Notes: generated by a model not told the origin, from the letters alone. Shown: positions 22,933 through 33,125, counted from the stretch's first letter. The stretch is DNA of 64,000 bases from JAPLDB01 sp038230515 (GCA_038230515.1 JBBRND010000025.1:5790-69789), one strand, 5' to 3'. Program-made: numbers and translations.

Positions 22933-25900
22933 ATGATGTTACGTAACACAATCGGTTTCACTTTTATTTTTGTTTTTGCTTCAGCAGTATGCTTTGCACA
23001 AACAAGCAACACTGTATTGCTGAAAAGCCGTAGCATTCAAACGGCAAATGATTTTTCATTGCACATCAATGATGCAGTTTCAACTACAGATATTTATCAA
23101 GGATATTATTACCGTCTAATTCAGTTCAACGAAATACTTTCTGTTCAGCAACGTCAGTCTATTGAAGGGATGGGAGTAAGGCTGCTCAGTTACATTCCGA
23201 ACAAGGCTTTTTATGCGGCCATTCCTTCTGGATATAATTTAACAGCGTTGAATCAATTCAATCCGCGAGCTATCATTGCCATTACTCCGCAGGATAAAAT
23301 GAGCAATCAACTTCGCTTTGGAAATATTCCTGATGATTCAAGAAACAAAAATGGTACAATTAATTTATCTGTTCAATATTTCAGCAATCTTTCTTCGTCA
23401 GAAATAAAACATGAATTACAAAACCGCGGCTGCACAATACTGGAAAGTTTTAATGAGTCGCATCTTATTTCCATCAGTGTAAAAGAAAGCGAGTGGCAGA
23501 CAATTGTTGCTTGTAGTTTCATAAAACATATCGAACCGCTTTATTCGTCTACACCAGATGATACAAAAGGAAGAAGTTTGCACCGCAGCAACTGCATCAA
23601 TGCAGATTTCGGTGCAGGCCGTCATTATGATGGTAACGGGGTAAACATTGCACTGGCAGATGATGGTGAAGTGGGGCCACACATTGACTTCACCGGACGG
23701 CTGACGAATACATTCAACACCGGTGCAGGAGGAACACATGGCGACATGACTTCAGGAATTTGTGTGGGCGCAGGAAACCTTGATCCTGTGATACGAGGCA
23801 TGGCAACAGGCGCGCACCTTGATGTTTATGACATTGGTGTTTATCCGCCTGATACGCTTGCAGGTTCCTATCCGCAAATTACGGATGCCGCGCAACACTT
23901 CGCAAACTTCGGAACTGTTGTTACTTCTACCAGCTATAGCGCAGGTTGCAACGATTACGATGCCTTTGCTTCAATGACAGACCGCATTATGCATAATCTT
24001 AAATATGTTTGCCCTGTCTGGTCTGCTGGAAATAATCAGGGGGCAGATTGCGGTTATGGTGCAGGCACTCAATGGGGAAATATTACCGGAGGATTCAAGC
24101 AGGGAAAAGATGTAATTGCATGCGCAAACCTCGATGCGCATGAAGTTGTTGATGCATCAAGTAGTCATGGTCCCGCTGCTGATGGAAGAATCAAACCTGA
24201 TATTTCATCAAACGGGAAAGATGAAATGTCAACAGCACCTGATAACACGTTTCAGATAGGTGGAGGCACAAGTGCTGCATGTCCTGGTGTTGCAGGAATT
24301 ACGGCACAACTATATCAGGCCTATCGAAATGTCACAGGAGAAGCAAATCCTGAGGCCGCACTTATCAAAGGATGTCTTTTGAACAGCGCGTGGGATATTG
24401 GAGTTGTTGGACCAGATTATTCCTATGGTTACGGACGTGTAAATGCATTGCGTGCAGTGAAGACGATCGAAGAGCATCGTTACCTCAGCGATTCTGTTTT
24501 ACAAGGTACAATGAACACGCATACTATTTCTGTTCCTGCTGGAACTTCACAAATGAAAGTGATGGTGATCTGGAGCGATCCCGAGGGAGATGCGAGTGCA
24601 GCAATTGCGCTGGTGAATAATCTTGATATGCAGGTTCAGGATCCGAATGCAGTTACCTTTAATCCGTGGGTGCTGGATCCTACGCCAAACTCAACTACTC
24701 TTGGAAACCCCGCAGTGCGCGGAGTTGACACCTTGAATAATATGGAGCAGGTTACGATTGATAATCCGACTGTAGGCAGTTATACAATTACCGTGAACGG
24801 AACTTCTGTTCCTATCGGTACTCAGAAATATTATATCGTGTATGAATTTTGGGATGATAATATTACTGTTACGTATCCTTTCGGTGGAGAGGGGTTTGTG
24901 CCGGGTGAAACTGAGTTGCTGCGTTGGGATGCTTTCAGCACAACAGGAAATTTTCTTCTGGAATATTCTAGCGACAACGGAACTTCGTGGAATACAATCG
25001 CTACAGTTCCTGGAACGGACAGGCAATATGACTGGATTGTACCCTCAATTTCATCAGGCACTTGTCTTCTGAAAATTTCGCGCGGAGTATCAAATGATAT
25101 TACTGATGACATCTTCAGCATCATCGGTACTCCGCCAAACCTACATATTGTGTGGGCTTGCGTGGATTCAATAAAACTTGCTTGGGATAATGTAGCAGGT
25201 GCAACAGGTTATGAGGTGAGCAAACTCGGTGCAATGTACATGGATTCAATCGGGACAAGCAGTATAAACGAGTTTGTTGTTACAACTTCAAATCCTGTGG
25301 ACACATTCTGGTACAGCGTGCGTGCATTGCCAGGTGGAGCGAAAGGAAGAAGGGCAATTGCTTTAGAGAAATTTCCGGGTACATTTAATTGTTCACTCTC
25401 ACAGGACATGGCTGTAGTTTCAATGATTCCTGTTTCCGGAAACTTTTATGATTGCGGTTCAGGACTTGATTCCGTTTTCATCACAGCAAGCATTTCCAAT
25501 TTTGGTTTCAACACAGCATCTGGTTTTGATCTTACTTATACAATTAACGGAGTTAACCCAATTACGGAAACCTTTTCCGGTTCACTAGGATTTGGACAAT
25601 CTTCCAACTATACATTCATAACCCCTGCGAACCTTAGTGTAGGAGGGGCGTTCACGATTAATGCCTCGGTAACACTTGCCGGTGACCTGAATAATTTTAA
25701 TAATTCGGTCAGTTCTTCCATCACAGTAGCAATGGCTGCAATGGCGCCTCTTACCGAAGATTTTCAAGGTGGGCTTTTTCCTCCGCAATATTGGGATACG
25801 CTCAATTCAAACACCACCACCACTTGGCAAATCATAAACGGGATTACCGGAAGCAATGGAGCAACCACCAGCGCAGCTCAGTTTGATAACTGCTCTTACA

Positions 25901-26541
25901 ACGCAAATGGTGCATCGGATGCTTTAGTTACGCAATTGTATGATATAAGCTCTCTGACTTCTCCACTAATGACGTTTGATGTCAGTTATCGTGAGTTTTC
26001 CGGATTTACAGATGCACTTCGCATTGATGTTTCTGCTGATTGCGGCACAACATTTTTGCCTACCGGCTATTACAAGCAGTCTCCCCAACTCACCACTGTA
26101 GCTGGAAGTACAGGTTGCTTTACGCCATCACTTGGTTCTGACTGGAGAAAAGATTCTGTTGATCTTTCAACTTTCGGTGGCGGTAATATCATCTTAAGGT
26201 TTGTGAACATTGGTGGCTATGGCAACTTGCTTTTCATTGATAATGTGAATGTGGACAACTTTATGCAAGTAGGGATTTCAGAACATAACGCAATTCCATC
26301 TATTGGTGTTTATCCGAATCCTTCAAAGGGCATTTTTAATCTTGATCTGAAAAATATTCAGGGAACAAATGTGATTGTGAAAGTTCTTGATGCGAGCGGA
26401 AGAGAAGTGAGGAAGGAACAATTGAAAAACTCTTCACACATACAAACAACATTAGACCTAAATTCTCATCCTGCCGGGATTTATTACCTTCAGGTAAGTA
26501 CAGATCAAAGAATTTATCATCTGCTGTTGACAAAAATGTGA
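22933..26541 (+). CDS. T9SS-sorted subtilisin-like serine protease (S8 family)
   Basis: A 1202-residue secreted protease. The signal peptide ends near CFAQ and an N-terminal prodomain-like region covers residues about 25-215. The S8 catalytic domain has all three residues: Asp243 in LADDGEVGPH, His269 in GTHGDMTSG and Ser447 in GTSAACPGVAG. The Asn site is at WSAGNNQG. Downstream are beta-sandwich domains (P-like domain, Ig or fibronectin-like repeats, and a MAM-like segment near residues 930-1110), then a sorting domain (VYPNPSKGIF, ending YHLLLTKM). It is an extracellular protein-degrading enzyme and a single gene; the DinB gene follows 34 bases downstream. Confidence 0.92.
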   Translation: MMLRNTIGFTFIFVFASAVCFAQTSNTVLLKSRSIQTANDFSLHINDAVSTTDIYQGYYYRLIQFNEILSVQQRQSIEGMGVRLLSYIPNKAFYAAIPSGYNLTALNQFNPRAIIAITPQDKMSNQLRFGNIPDDSRNKNGTINLSVQYFSNLSSSEIKHELQNRGCTILESFNESHLISISVKESEWQTIVACSFIKHIEPLYSSTPDDTKGRSLHRSNCINADFGAGRHYDGNGVNIALADDGEVGPHIDFTGRLTNTFNTGAGGTHGDMTSGICVGAGNLDPVIRGMATGAHLDVYDIGVYPPDTLAGSYPQITDAAQHFANFGTVVTSTSYSAGCNDYDAFASMTDRIMHNLKYVCPVWSAGNNQGADCGYGAGTQWGNITGGFKQGKDVIACANLDAHEVVDASSSHGPAADGRIKPDISSNGKDEMSTAPDNTFQIGGGTSAACPGVAGITAQLYQAYRNVTGEANPEAALIKGCLLNSAWDIGVVGPDYSYGYGRVNALRAVKTIEEHRYLSDSVLQGTMNTHTISVPAGTSQMKVMVIWSDPEGDASAAIALVNNLDMQVQDPNAVTFNPWVLDPTPNSTTLGNPAVRGVDTLNNMEQVTIDNPTVGSYTITVNGTSVPIGTQKYYIVYEFWDDNITVTYPFGGEGFVPGETELLRWDAFSTTGNFLLEYSSDNGTSWNTIATVPGTDRQYDWIVPSISSGTCLLKISRGVSNDITDDIFSIIGTPPNLHIVWACVDSIKLAWDNVAGATGYEVSKLGAMYMDSIGTSSINEFVVTTSNPVDTFWYSVRALPGGAKGRRAIALEKFPGTFNCSLSQDMAVVSMIPVSGNFYDCGSGLDSVFITASISNFGFNTASGFDLTYTINGVNPITETFSGSLGFGQSSNYTFITPANLSVGGAFTINASVTLAGDLNNFNNSVSSSITVAMAAMAPLTEDFQGGLFPPQYWDTLNSNTTTTWQIINGITGSNGATTSAAQFDNCSYNANGASDALVTQLYDISSLTSPLMTFDVSYREFSGFTDALRIDVSADCGTTFLPTGYYKQSPQLTTVAGSTGCFTPSLGSDWRKDSVDLSTFGGGNIILRFVNIGGYGNLLFIDNVNVDNFMQVGISEHNAIPSIGVYPNPSKGIFNLDLKNIQGTNVIVKVLDASGREVRKEQLKNSSHIQTTLDLNSHPAGIYYLQVSTDQRIYHLLLTKM

Positions 26542-26575
26542 TTTCATCCAGGTACTAAACCAATTCTCAATTTTT

Positions 26576-27094
26576 ATGATTTCAGTTCCACACTCTGGTC
26601 AACTTTCAGAATATTATCAAACGTATTTGAAATATGTAAATGCTAATGATGATTTGATGGAGTTGATACGAACGCAAAAAGATGAAACAGTAAAATTTCT
26701 TTCAGCTATTTCAGAAGATAAAGCATCAAGCGCTTATGCTCCCGGCAAATGGATGCTGAAAGAAGTAGTCGGACATGTGTGCGACACTGAACGGATTATG
26801 TGCTACCGTGCGTTAAGAATTTCAAGGGCAGATAAAACACCGATGGAAGGTTTTGATGAAAACACGTACACGCCAGCCTCGAATTACAAATCACGGTCAC
26901 TCAAAAATATTTCAGAAGAAATGAGAACAGTTCGCGAAGCAACGATTACACTTCTCGAAAATTTCGATCCTGAAATGATTGAGATGAAAGGAATTGCCAA
27001 CAACAATGAAATTTCTGTTCGTGCAATTGTGTTTATGATTTACGCGCATCAGAAACATCACATGAAAGTGATTTCTGAACGGTACTTGACTTAA
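26576..27094 (+). CDS. DinB-family four-helix metalloprotein
   Basis: A 172-residue DinB/YfiT-like protein. The family's three metal-binding histidines can be placed at VVGHVCDTER (residue about 65) and in the C-terminal HQKHHMKVI. APGKWMLKEVVGHV is typical of the family. Members are putative metal-dependent hydrolases or thiol transferases, and the substrate cannot be inferred. The stop codon overlaps the convergent tpiA stop region by 4 bases. Confidence 0.85.
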   Translation: MISVPHSGQLSEYYQTYLKYVNANDDLMELIRTQKDETVKFLSAISEDKASSAYAPGKWMLKEVVGHVCDTERIMCYRALRISRADKTPMEGFDENTYTPASNYKSRSLKNISEEMRTVREATITLLENFDPEMIEMKGIANNNEISVRAIVFMIYAHQKHHMKVISERYLT

Positions 27095-27861
27095 GCAGAA
27101 ATTTTTTCTATTGCGTGAATGATGGCAGAGAATTCTTCTGCTTTCAATGAAGCTCCACCGACTAATCCGCCATCTACATCAGGACAATTAAAAAGTTCTT
27201 CGGCATTTTTTGAGGTCACACTTCCTCCGTAAAGAATTCTGATTTTCTCTGAAACATCTGCTCCGGAATTTTCTTTCACAAGAGTACGAATGTGTTGATG
27301 CATCTCCTGAGCCTGTTCCGAAGTTGCTGTGACACCAGTTCCAATTGCCCACACTGGTTCGTATGCAATAATGCAATCGGAGAGTTGTTGCTCATTGAGA
27401 TGGAACAATCCTTTGGTGATCTGATTCTTCACCACATCAAAGTGTGATTTTGAATTTCTCTTATCGAGAGATTCACCGCAGCAGAAGATTGGTTGAAGAT
27501 CGTTTTCAATGGCTCGCTTTATTTTTTCAGCAATCACTTCATCACTTTCATTAAAAATTGTTCTGCGTTCTGAATGCCCGATGATGACACATTCAACACC
27601 GATACTCTGAAGCATGGATGCAGAAACTTCCCCTGTGAATGCTCCGCTGTTTCTATCAGAGCAGTTTTGCCCAGCAATGAAAATATTCGTGCGGAGTTTT
27701 GTCTGCATCTCAACGTGGGTGAGATATGGAAATGGTGGTGCAAGCACAATGCGAGCGTTCATTGAATCGTCTGTCAATTGCATGATGCCGGCCACTAAAG
27801 ACATTGCCTGCGCATAATCGAGATTCATTTTCCAGTTACCGGCTATTATTTTGCTTCGCAT
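27091..27861 (-). CDS. tpiA: triosephosphate isomerase
   Basis: A 256-residue TIM-barrel enzyme interconverting dihydroxyacetone phosphate and glyceraldehyde 3-phosphate in glycolysis. Catalytic residues are intact: Lys11 in AGNWKMN, His96 in IIGHSERR and Glu168 in AYEPVWAIGTG; the phosphate-gripping GGSV and GGLVGGASL are present. The length is normal. It lies 11 bases downstream of the permease gene on the same strand, so the two may be cotranscribed. Confidence 0.97.
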   Translation of the reverse strand: MRSKIIAGNWKMNLDYAQAMSLVAGIMQLTDDSMNARIVLAPPFPYLTHVEMQTKLRTNIFIAGQNCSDRNSGAFTGEVSASMLQSIGVECVIIGHSERRTIFNESDEVIAEKIKRAIENDLQPIFCCGESLDKRNSKSHFDVVKNQITKGLFHLNEQQLSDCIIAYEPVWAIGTGVTATSEQAQEMHQHIRTLVKENSGADVSEKIRILYGGSVTSKNAEELFNCPDVDGGLVGGASLKAEEFSAIIHAIEKISA

Positions 27862-27872
27862 GATTGTTAGTC

Positions 27873-28964
27873 CTATTTTTTAATTTCATCTGCATCAACT
27901 CTTGGATCGAGTGTGCTATAAAGTATTTCTGCAAGAATATTCAGAATGATGTATGCAACGGAGATGAAAAGTGTAATTCCCATCAGCAATGGGAGATCAG
28001 AATTTTGAATTGCTGAGATAGCAAGCTTTCCGATTCCGTTCCATCCGAAAACATATTCAACGAATACCGTGCCTGCAAGCACAGAGCCAAGCCAGAGATG
28101 TGCAGAATGTGCCAGCGGACCAAGTGCATTAAGTAAGGCATGATTGTAAACAATCAGTATTTTTCGCACTCCTTTTGCTTTTGCAGTGCGAATGTAATTT
28201 TTACTTAGTACATCAAGCAGAGAACTTCGTGTAAACTGAATAATGAATGCCATTGGTCTCAGAGAAAGAACGATCGTTGGAAGAATGAGGTTTTTCAAAT
28301 TCAGATATTCTCCCTCAAACGGATCAATGCTGAACAAACTGCCTGTCATGCTTAAACTAGTATATTTATGGAGAATAAATCCAAATATCCAACCCGTGAT
28401 GATGGCGATGAAGAAGGAGGGAAGCGAAAATAATATGAGAGAGAAGTTTGAAATAATGTTGTCAACCAAAGTTTGTTTTTTTAAAGCGGCTGTAATTCCT
28501 AAAAGGATTCCGAAAATCAATGCGAAGAGGATTGTAGAAACGACAAGCATAGCTGAGTCGTAAAACTTCTCACGGATAAGGTCCGCAACATTTTCTTTGG
28601 TTTGATATGACTGCTGTAAATAGGGCGTTTTAAACACAACAGTTTTATCCACATTAAAATAAAACATTTTGAAAGCATTCTTATATTTTGCCGGATCGAG
28701 ATAAATTAAACTCCATTTTACTTTACGGTTGTAAATTGAAATAGGGGAGAGGTCGTTTAAATAAATAAGAAAGCGTTTATACACTGGCTGGTCGAGTGCA
28801 AGTTGGTGATTGATAATTGTGAGAGAAGAACTGTCCGCGCGTTGACCAAGAATGATACGCGCGGGGTTAGAGGGAAGCACGCTAAAAACAAAAAAGATAA
28901 GAATAACAACTCCCCCTGTCAGGAATAATCCACCGAATAATTTTTTTAAAACTGAGTTGCGCAC
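27873..28964 (-). CDS. ABC transporter permease of the OppB/DppB type
   Basis: A 363-residue inner-membrane permease with about six membrane helices: an N-terminal one (residues 10-30) and a C-terminal permease block with SFFIAIITGWIFGF, GSVLAGTVFVEYVFGWNGIGKLAI and a helical end. RTAKAKGVRKILIVYNHALLNALGPL matches the EAA loop that contacts the ATPase. Residues about 40-135 form a large periplasmic insertion, common in Bacteroidota members. It imports peptides or nickel in related systems. OppC and the ATPases are not adjacent; a candidate binding protein is at 59790-61487. Confidence 0.88.
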   Translation of the reverse strand: MRNSVLKKLFGGLFLTGGVVILIFFVFSVLPSNPARIILGQRADSSSLTIINHQLALDQPVYKRFLIYLNDLSPISIYNRKVKWSLIYLDPAKYKNAFKMFYFNVDKTVVFKTPYLQQSYQTKENVADLIREKFYDSAMLVVSTILFALIFGILLGITAALKKQTLVDNIISNFSLILFSLPSFFIAIITGWIFGFILHKYTSLSMTGSLFSIDPFEGEYLNLKNLILPTIVLSLRPMAFIIQFTRSSLLDVLSKNYIRTAKAKGVRKILIVYNHALLNALGPLAHSAHLWLGSVLAGTVFVEYVFGWNGIGKLAISAIQNSDLPLLMGITLFISVAYIILNILAEILYSTLDPRVDADEIKK

Positions 28965-28980
28965 TTTTTTATAATCTAAA

Positions 28981-29008
28981 AGATCAAAGTTGAAAGTGCA
29001 GAGTTAAT
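28981..29008 (+). repeat. intergenic 4 x 7-bp tract (AGTTNAA type)
   Basis: Four words such as AGATCAA and AGTTGAA fill 28 of the 63 bases between the permease start and the stop of the T9SS gene upstream on the minus strand. Confidence 0.45.
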
Positions 29009-29027
29009 AAAAAATAATTTCTGATTG

Positions 29028-30947
29028 TCAGTGTTGCACCACCACTTTGAACGTTTGGGTTTGATAAGTGCTGCCGGAAAGTTGGAGGTAGTAAACACCA
29101 TTTGGCAGGGCGCGAAGGTCCAGTTCAGCGGGCTGTTTACAATTTGCTTTTGGCAAAGAAACGGCAATCACCTTTTCACCAAGTATGCTGTAAAGCGTAA
29201 TTGCATTTATTGCCAATCCGCCAGAGGACGGATTCGATTGGGCGAATTGCCCACTGCTTATCGTCAACTTGTTCCGAACTGGATTCGGAAAAACCATAAA
29301 CTCTAAACCATCAATTGTTGTGGGCAGACCAGCCACCACATCAAATATTGCAGCTTCCACTTGACAGCTATTGGCATCGGTTGCCACCAAATTGTAATCA
29401 CCGCCTTCAGTAGCTATGTAAAAATAATCAGTAGCTCCTGCAATGATATTTCCATCATGGTACCATTGATAGGATATTGCTCCCTGATTGGCGAAGAGCG
29501 TATCTCCGCTTTGTGCAATTCCCTGAGGAGCGGGAGCGGAATAAACGGTGATGAAATTATTCAGAGTGAGTGTATCGCTTCCGTTTACATTCGTAGCAAC
29601 AAGAGAGACAGAATAATTTCCCGGTGTGTTGTAACAAATGTTTGCGGGATTCACATCTGTGCTTGTCGATGGGGATGCTCCCGCAAATGTCCAATCGTAG
29701 TTAGTTGCGTTGATGGAAAGATTGGTAAAGTTGGTACATGTGCCTGGACAGATATGATTCGTAGCTGTGAAAAGAGAAGTGGGAGGAGCGCATGGATAAT
29801 TTGCTTTTACTACAATGTTTGGAAGACCGTGATCATTTTGCGGTCCTCCGAGATAGATTCCTGGCACAACAAAATTGCAGGCAAGCCCTGCGCTGTCTGG
29901 ATCGTTTATTACACACAACGAATCTTTATCTGTAGGTACCACATAAATTTTTCCGTCTGGTGCAAGCTGCGCTGAACCGTTAAAAAATGTTGTTGTGTTC
30001 CATACAATGCCTACAATAATTCTAGAAGCATTGATGGCGGCAGAACTTCCGAGCGAAACATTATACTGTGCGACCTGCTTGTAAATTATAGCGCTTGAAT
30101 TGTTATGATCAACCACATATAAATAGTTACTGTTCGGTGAAAACTCTACACCATACACAAGATGATCCTGCGGCATCTGCACACCGTTTGAAACAATTCC
30201 TGTTGCAGTGTCGAAATCAAAAAGCTCAACGAAAGAATTTCCTGCTGCATCGCAAGGCAAGGGGAGAGCGAGATGTCTTCCATCACGAGAAATTTTTATC
30301 TGACCAAAATATGCGCAATTGTGAATACTGCCTGAACTTGAAATTACTGGTGTGCTGATTCCGGTATCAGAAACCAGGTATGCATAAAACTCATCTGAGT
30401 TCCAGCGATGCGCAAGCACCCACACGCTACAGCCATTTGCATTGAGTGTTGCCGTTTGCTGCTCAGAAGTAGTATCGAACAATGCAACGTTTTTTAATGT
30501 GATATCCCCTAACCCTCCTGCGAGTGACATGTCGACAATGGAGTATGCCATCTTTCCTCCGTGAGGAAGTCCATTAGTTCCTGCATCTGTAGTAAATAAA
30601 TAATAGAGTGTGGCGCTGCCGGGCTTCGGAACAATCAATGCAGACTGTGAGGAAGATTCATCTCCCCACAAGCCAAATCCGTTTGGCATGGTTACATGGC
30701 TGCTGTTCCACACACTTGATCCATCAGAATAAAAAAGCAGACTGCCTGTGGTACCGTCAGCCACTGATGCGCAGCCCTCCCATGTATTCATTGCTCCGTT
30801 GGTAAGAGGTACGGGAGCGCCTGAATTAAAATCAAGTCCTGCATTTTTTCCGAAGTACCAAATGTTGTTCTCTTTTTGTGCATGAAGAGTAAAAGTAATC
30901 AGCAATGAACTGAAGGTAGTAAGTAGTAGTCCGGATTTTGTTTTCAT
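29028..30947 (-). CDS. T9SS-sorted beta-propeller protein with PKD module
   Basis: A 639-residue secreted protein. The signal peptide ends near LHAQ. Residues about 25-385 begin NNIWYFGKNAGLDFNSG and contain repeated SLLFYSDGSSVW and SNYLYVVDHN strands typical of a Bacteroidota propeller family with no known activity. The same PKD module as in the Kelch proteins follows (CPGTCTNF, NICYNTPGNYSV, SYQWYHDG, DYFYIAT), then a sorting domain (VFPNPVRNKL, YSILGEKVI, ending FKVVVQH). It lies 12 bases downstream of the M43 protease on the same strand, so the two probably share a transcript. Confidence 0.85.
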   Translation of the reverse strand: MKTKSGLLLTTFSSLLITFTLHAQKENNIWYFGKNAGLDFNSGAPVPLTNGAMNTWEGCASVADGTTGSLLFYSDGSSVWNSSHVTMPNGFGLWGDESSSQSALIVPKPGSATLYYLFTTDAGTNGLPHGGKMAYSIVDMSLAGGLGDITLKNVALFDTTSEQQTATLNANGCSVWVLAHRWNSDEFYAYLVSDTGISTPVISSSGSIHNCAYFGQIKISRDGRHLALPLPCDAAGNSFVELFDFDTATGIVSNGVQMPQDHLVYGVEFSPNSNYLYVVDHNNSSAIIYKQVAQYNVSLGSSAAINASRIIVGIVWNTTTFFNGSAQLAPDGKIYVVPTDKDSLCVINDPDSAGLACNFVVPGIYLGGPQNDHGLPNIVVKANYPCAPPTSLFTATNHICPGTCTNFTNLSINATNYDWTFAGASPSTSTDVNPANICYNTPGNYSVSLVATNVNGSDTLTLNNFITVYSAPAPQGIAQSGDTLFANQGAISYQWYHDGNIIAGATDYFYIATEGGDYNLVATDANSCQVEAAIFDVVAGLPTTIDGLEFMVFPNPVRNKLTISSGQFAQSNPSSGGLAINAITLYSILGEKVIAVSLPKANCKQPAELDLRALPNGVYYLQLSGSTYQTQTFKVVVQH

Positions 30948-30959
30948 TGCGTTGAAAGA

Positions 30960-33104
30960 TTATTGCTTTATGAATTTGGTTCGGAAAATTTTTTCGCCTC
31001 GCCCAGTCGAGTCCGTGCTTTGGAGGACACCCGTTACCGCGAGGTAGTACATTGATGGAGGAAGCGCAGAAACATCAATTGAAGTTAGTTGATGATTGAT
31101 AGTGGGTAGTTGTTGAACAGCCGATCCGAGCACATTGTAAATTACAATTGTACTTATTCCCAATCCGCCAAAGGATGGATTCGACTGGGCGAATTGCCCA
31201 CTGCTTATTGTTAACTTGTTTCGAACTGGATTCGGAAAAACATTTATCTCATCCTCTTTCAATGATTGAATGTTGGTAGGAATGGAAAGATTGATATTAT
31301 CTACATACATATCATTTCCCCAGCCGTTTTTATTTTCAAACTTGAGACCAAGAAGTGGTGCGCCAAGGAACTGGTTGAGCGATACTAAATGATTTTTCCA
31401 TTGTGTGGAGTCGGGGACAAATTCAGAAAACACAACGGGGGCAGGGCATGTGGAGAGTGACAACCCGCCATCCTGCCAGAAGACAGTCCAGGTTGCACCG
31501 CAGTCGAGTGAGTAGAGGACGCGGAGCGTATCAGAATAATAGGTGCTCCCTGGATCGCTGTAAGAAACATCGAACGTGAGCGCTGCCGCAGGATAGCCGG
31601 TGAGATTGTATTTCGGAGTCAACATTCCATCAAGCGTGTTGCGGCTCTGATTGTAAAAGTTTTCGATCCTCATGCTTGCATGGCTGCCTTGAGCGCCTGC
31701 AAGAAATGTTTGTTCCCATCCAAACATGTTATCAGGATTTTCTATAGACCAATGTTGATACGGAAATCCGCTCGCCTCAAATCCTTCTGCAAAGGGAATG
31801 GCAACTCCGTTTGTAATTGCATCAATAGGGAAATCGCCTGAGTTGTTTGCAGTGTTCTGATCTATTTGTCCGTTAGGATTATTGAGGGTGATGTGTAGCA
31901 CATGCGCACCTGTACTAAAGACAAGAGGAGGAATCGAGATTGTATCTGCTGTTCCTGATAAAATACTTCCGTTCCAGTTGTAAGTGAAAACTCCGTTGGC
32001 ATCCAATTCATAATCCACATCCAGGGAAGTGAGCGTTGCACTGCTTGTGTTGGAGATGCGAATGACGGGCGTTGTTGTTCCTGTACAAATTTCATCGGCA
32101 GGTTCTTCAAGATTTATTACACCTACATCATAATAAGTTGTTGAGGGAGGAACGCAGCCAAGTGAAGTGAGCAGGGAAACACGATCAGTAAAAATATATC
32201 CGCGCATGCGTTCTATCTGTCCGAGGGAAAACATCATGCGGCAATCGTCATCGCCATAGTCCATGTAGTTTTCGGTTTGATCGGGATTATCAACAGGAGT
32301 ATCTCCGCAATCATTTACAAATGCCGGGCAGCCGTAATCGGGATTGTTGTCTGCCGGAGTATCGCACACGTAATCGCCAGCGGTGAGGCAGTCACTGGTA
32401 TCGCTTCCACCACATCCGTTGTAATCGAAGGTATGATACAACCCGAAGTAGTGACCGATTTCATGATCGGTTGTTCTGCCATGATAGCCGGTGGCAACAT
32501 TTCCCACTCTTCCGAATACATAATAATGAATGACCACTCCATCGTAAGGATCGGGAGTGCCGGGATAGTATGCGTATCCGTTTGCACAATTTAATTTGCA
32601 AACCCATATGTTGAGGTAGTCGGCACCGGGCCAGCCGGGTGCGCCACCGGCACTGGCGAATTTCATGCTGTCATCGCAACCCCAATCCAGAACAGTGGAG
32701 TAGGTGCGGGTTATTCCGTTGGTAGCATTGCCGAGCGGATCGCGCTGCGCAAGGCAGAACTCAACCTTCGCATCTCCGGCTATGAGTTGAAAGAGCGGAC
32801 GCACGGCTCCGGTATCGGCATTGTGTTTTCTGAAATCTTCATTCAACACATCGAGCTGAGAAAATATCTGCGCATCAGAAATATTTTCTGACGGATCGTG
32901 CCAGATGACATGAACTACAACAGGGATGGTGACTACATTATTAGAAAGTTGGGAGTCAGTAGTCCGGAGTTCTGAGAGAGTAGCAGGATGATGCGGAAAG
33001 TTTTTTCGTGCTGCTGCATCATCAAAAGCACAGGGCGATTGCTGCGCGAAGGAAGAACGAATAATGAGGGAAAAATAAATGAGAAGCCGTAAAAGTTTTT
33101 TCAT
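30960..33104 (-). CDS. T9SS-sorted M43-family metalloprotease (pappalysin-like)
   Basis: A 714-residue secreted zinc protease. The signal peptide ends near SSFAQ. The catalytic domain has the extended motif HEIGHYFGLYH at residues 214-224 and a Met-turn (NYMDYGDDD) about 60 residues later, as in M43 enzymes. Residues about 320-420 form a CARDB-like beta domain, about 425-600 a MAM-like domain (FEASGFPYQHWSIENPD), and the end is a sorting domain (VFPNPVRNKL, ending FRTKFIKQ). The propeptide and sorting domain contain three repeat insertions (32945-32972, 31085-31112, and about 30990-31035). The promoter region borders array 3. Confidence 0.92.
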   Translation of the reverse strand: MKKLLRLLIYFSLIIRSSFAQQSPCAFDDAAARKNFPHHPATLSELRTTDSQLSNNVVTIPVVVHVIWHDPSENISDAQIFSQLDVLNEDFRKHNADTGAVRPLFQLIAGDAKVEFCLAQRDPLGNATNGITRTYSTVLDWGCDDSMKFASAGGAPGWPGADYLNIWVCKLNCANGYAYYPGTPDPYDGVVIHYYVFGRVGNVATGYHGRTTDHEIGHYFGLYHTFDYNGCGGSDTSDCLTAGDYVCDTPADNNPDYGCPAFVNDCGDTPVDNPDQTENYMDYGDDDCRMMFSLGQIERMRGYIFTDRVSLLTSLGCVPPSTTYYDVGVINLEEPADEICTGTTTPVIRISNTSSATLTSLDVDYELDANGVFTYNWNGSILSGTADTISIPPLVFSTGAHVLHITLNNPNGQIDQNTANNSGDFPIDAITNGVAIPFAEGFEASGFPYQHWSIENPDNMFGWEQTFLAGAQGSHASMRIENFYNQSRNTLDGMLTPKYNLTGYPAAALTFDVSYSDPGSTYYSDTLRVLYSLDCGATWTVFWQDGGLSLSTCPAPVVFSEFVPDSTQWKNHLVSLNQFLGAPLLGLKFENKNGWGNDMYVDNINLSIPTNIQSLKEDEINVFPNPVRNKLTISSGQFAQSNPSFGGLGISTIVIYNVLGSAVQQLPTINHQLTSIDVSALPPSMYYLAVTGVLQSTDSTGRGEKIFRTKFIKQ
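30990..31035 (-). repeat. insertion near the C-terminus of the M43 protease sorting domain
   Basis: Compared with paralogous sorting domains, which read YYLEV then directly GEKIFRTK or similar, this protein has about ten extra residues (VLQSTDSTGR). The coding DNA is G/C-rich relative to its surroundings and contains CCTCGCCCAGTCGAG-type sequence. I cannot assign it to a repeat family. Confidence 0.4.
31085..31112 (+). repeat. 4 x 7-bp tract (NTAGTNG) in the M43 sorting domain
   Basis: Read on the plus strand, four words such as TTAGTTG and GTAGTTG encode, in the minus-strand gene, the segment QLPTINHQLTS. This is again the loop before the last two strands of the sorting domain. Confidence 0.65.
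32945..32972 (+). repeat. 4 x 7-bp tract (NNAGTNN) in the M43 propeptide
   Basis: Four plus-strand words, including GGAGTCA and GTAGTCC, encode ELRTTDSQLS, shortly before the catalytic domain of the minus-strand protease gene. Confidence 0.65.
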
Positions 33105-33125
33105 TGCAGGGAAATTTTCGGGAAG

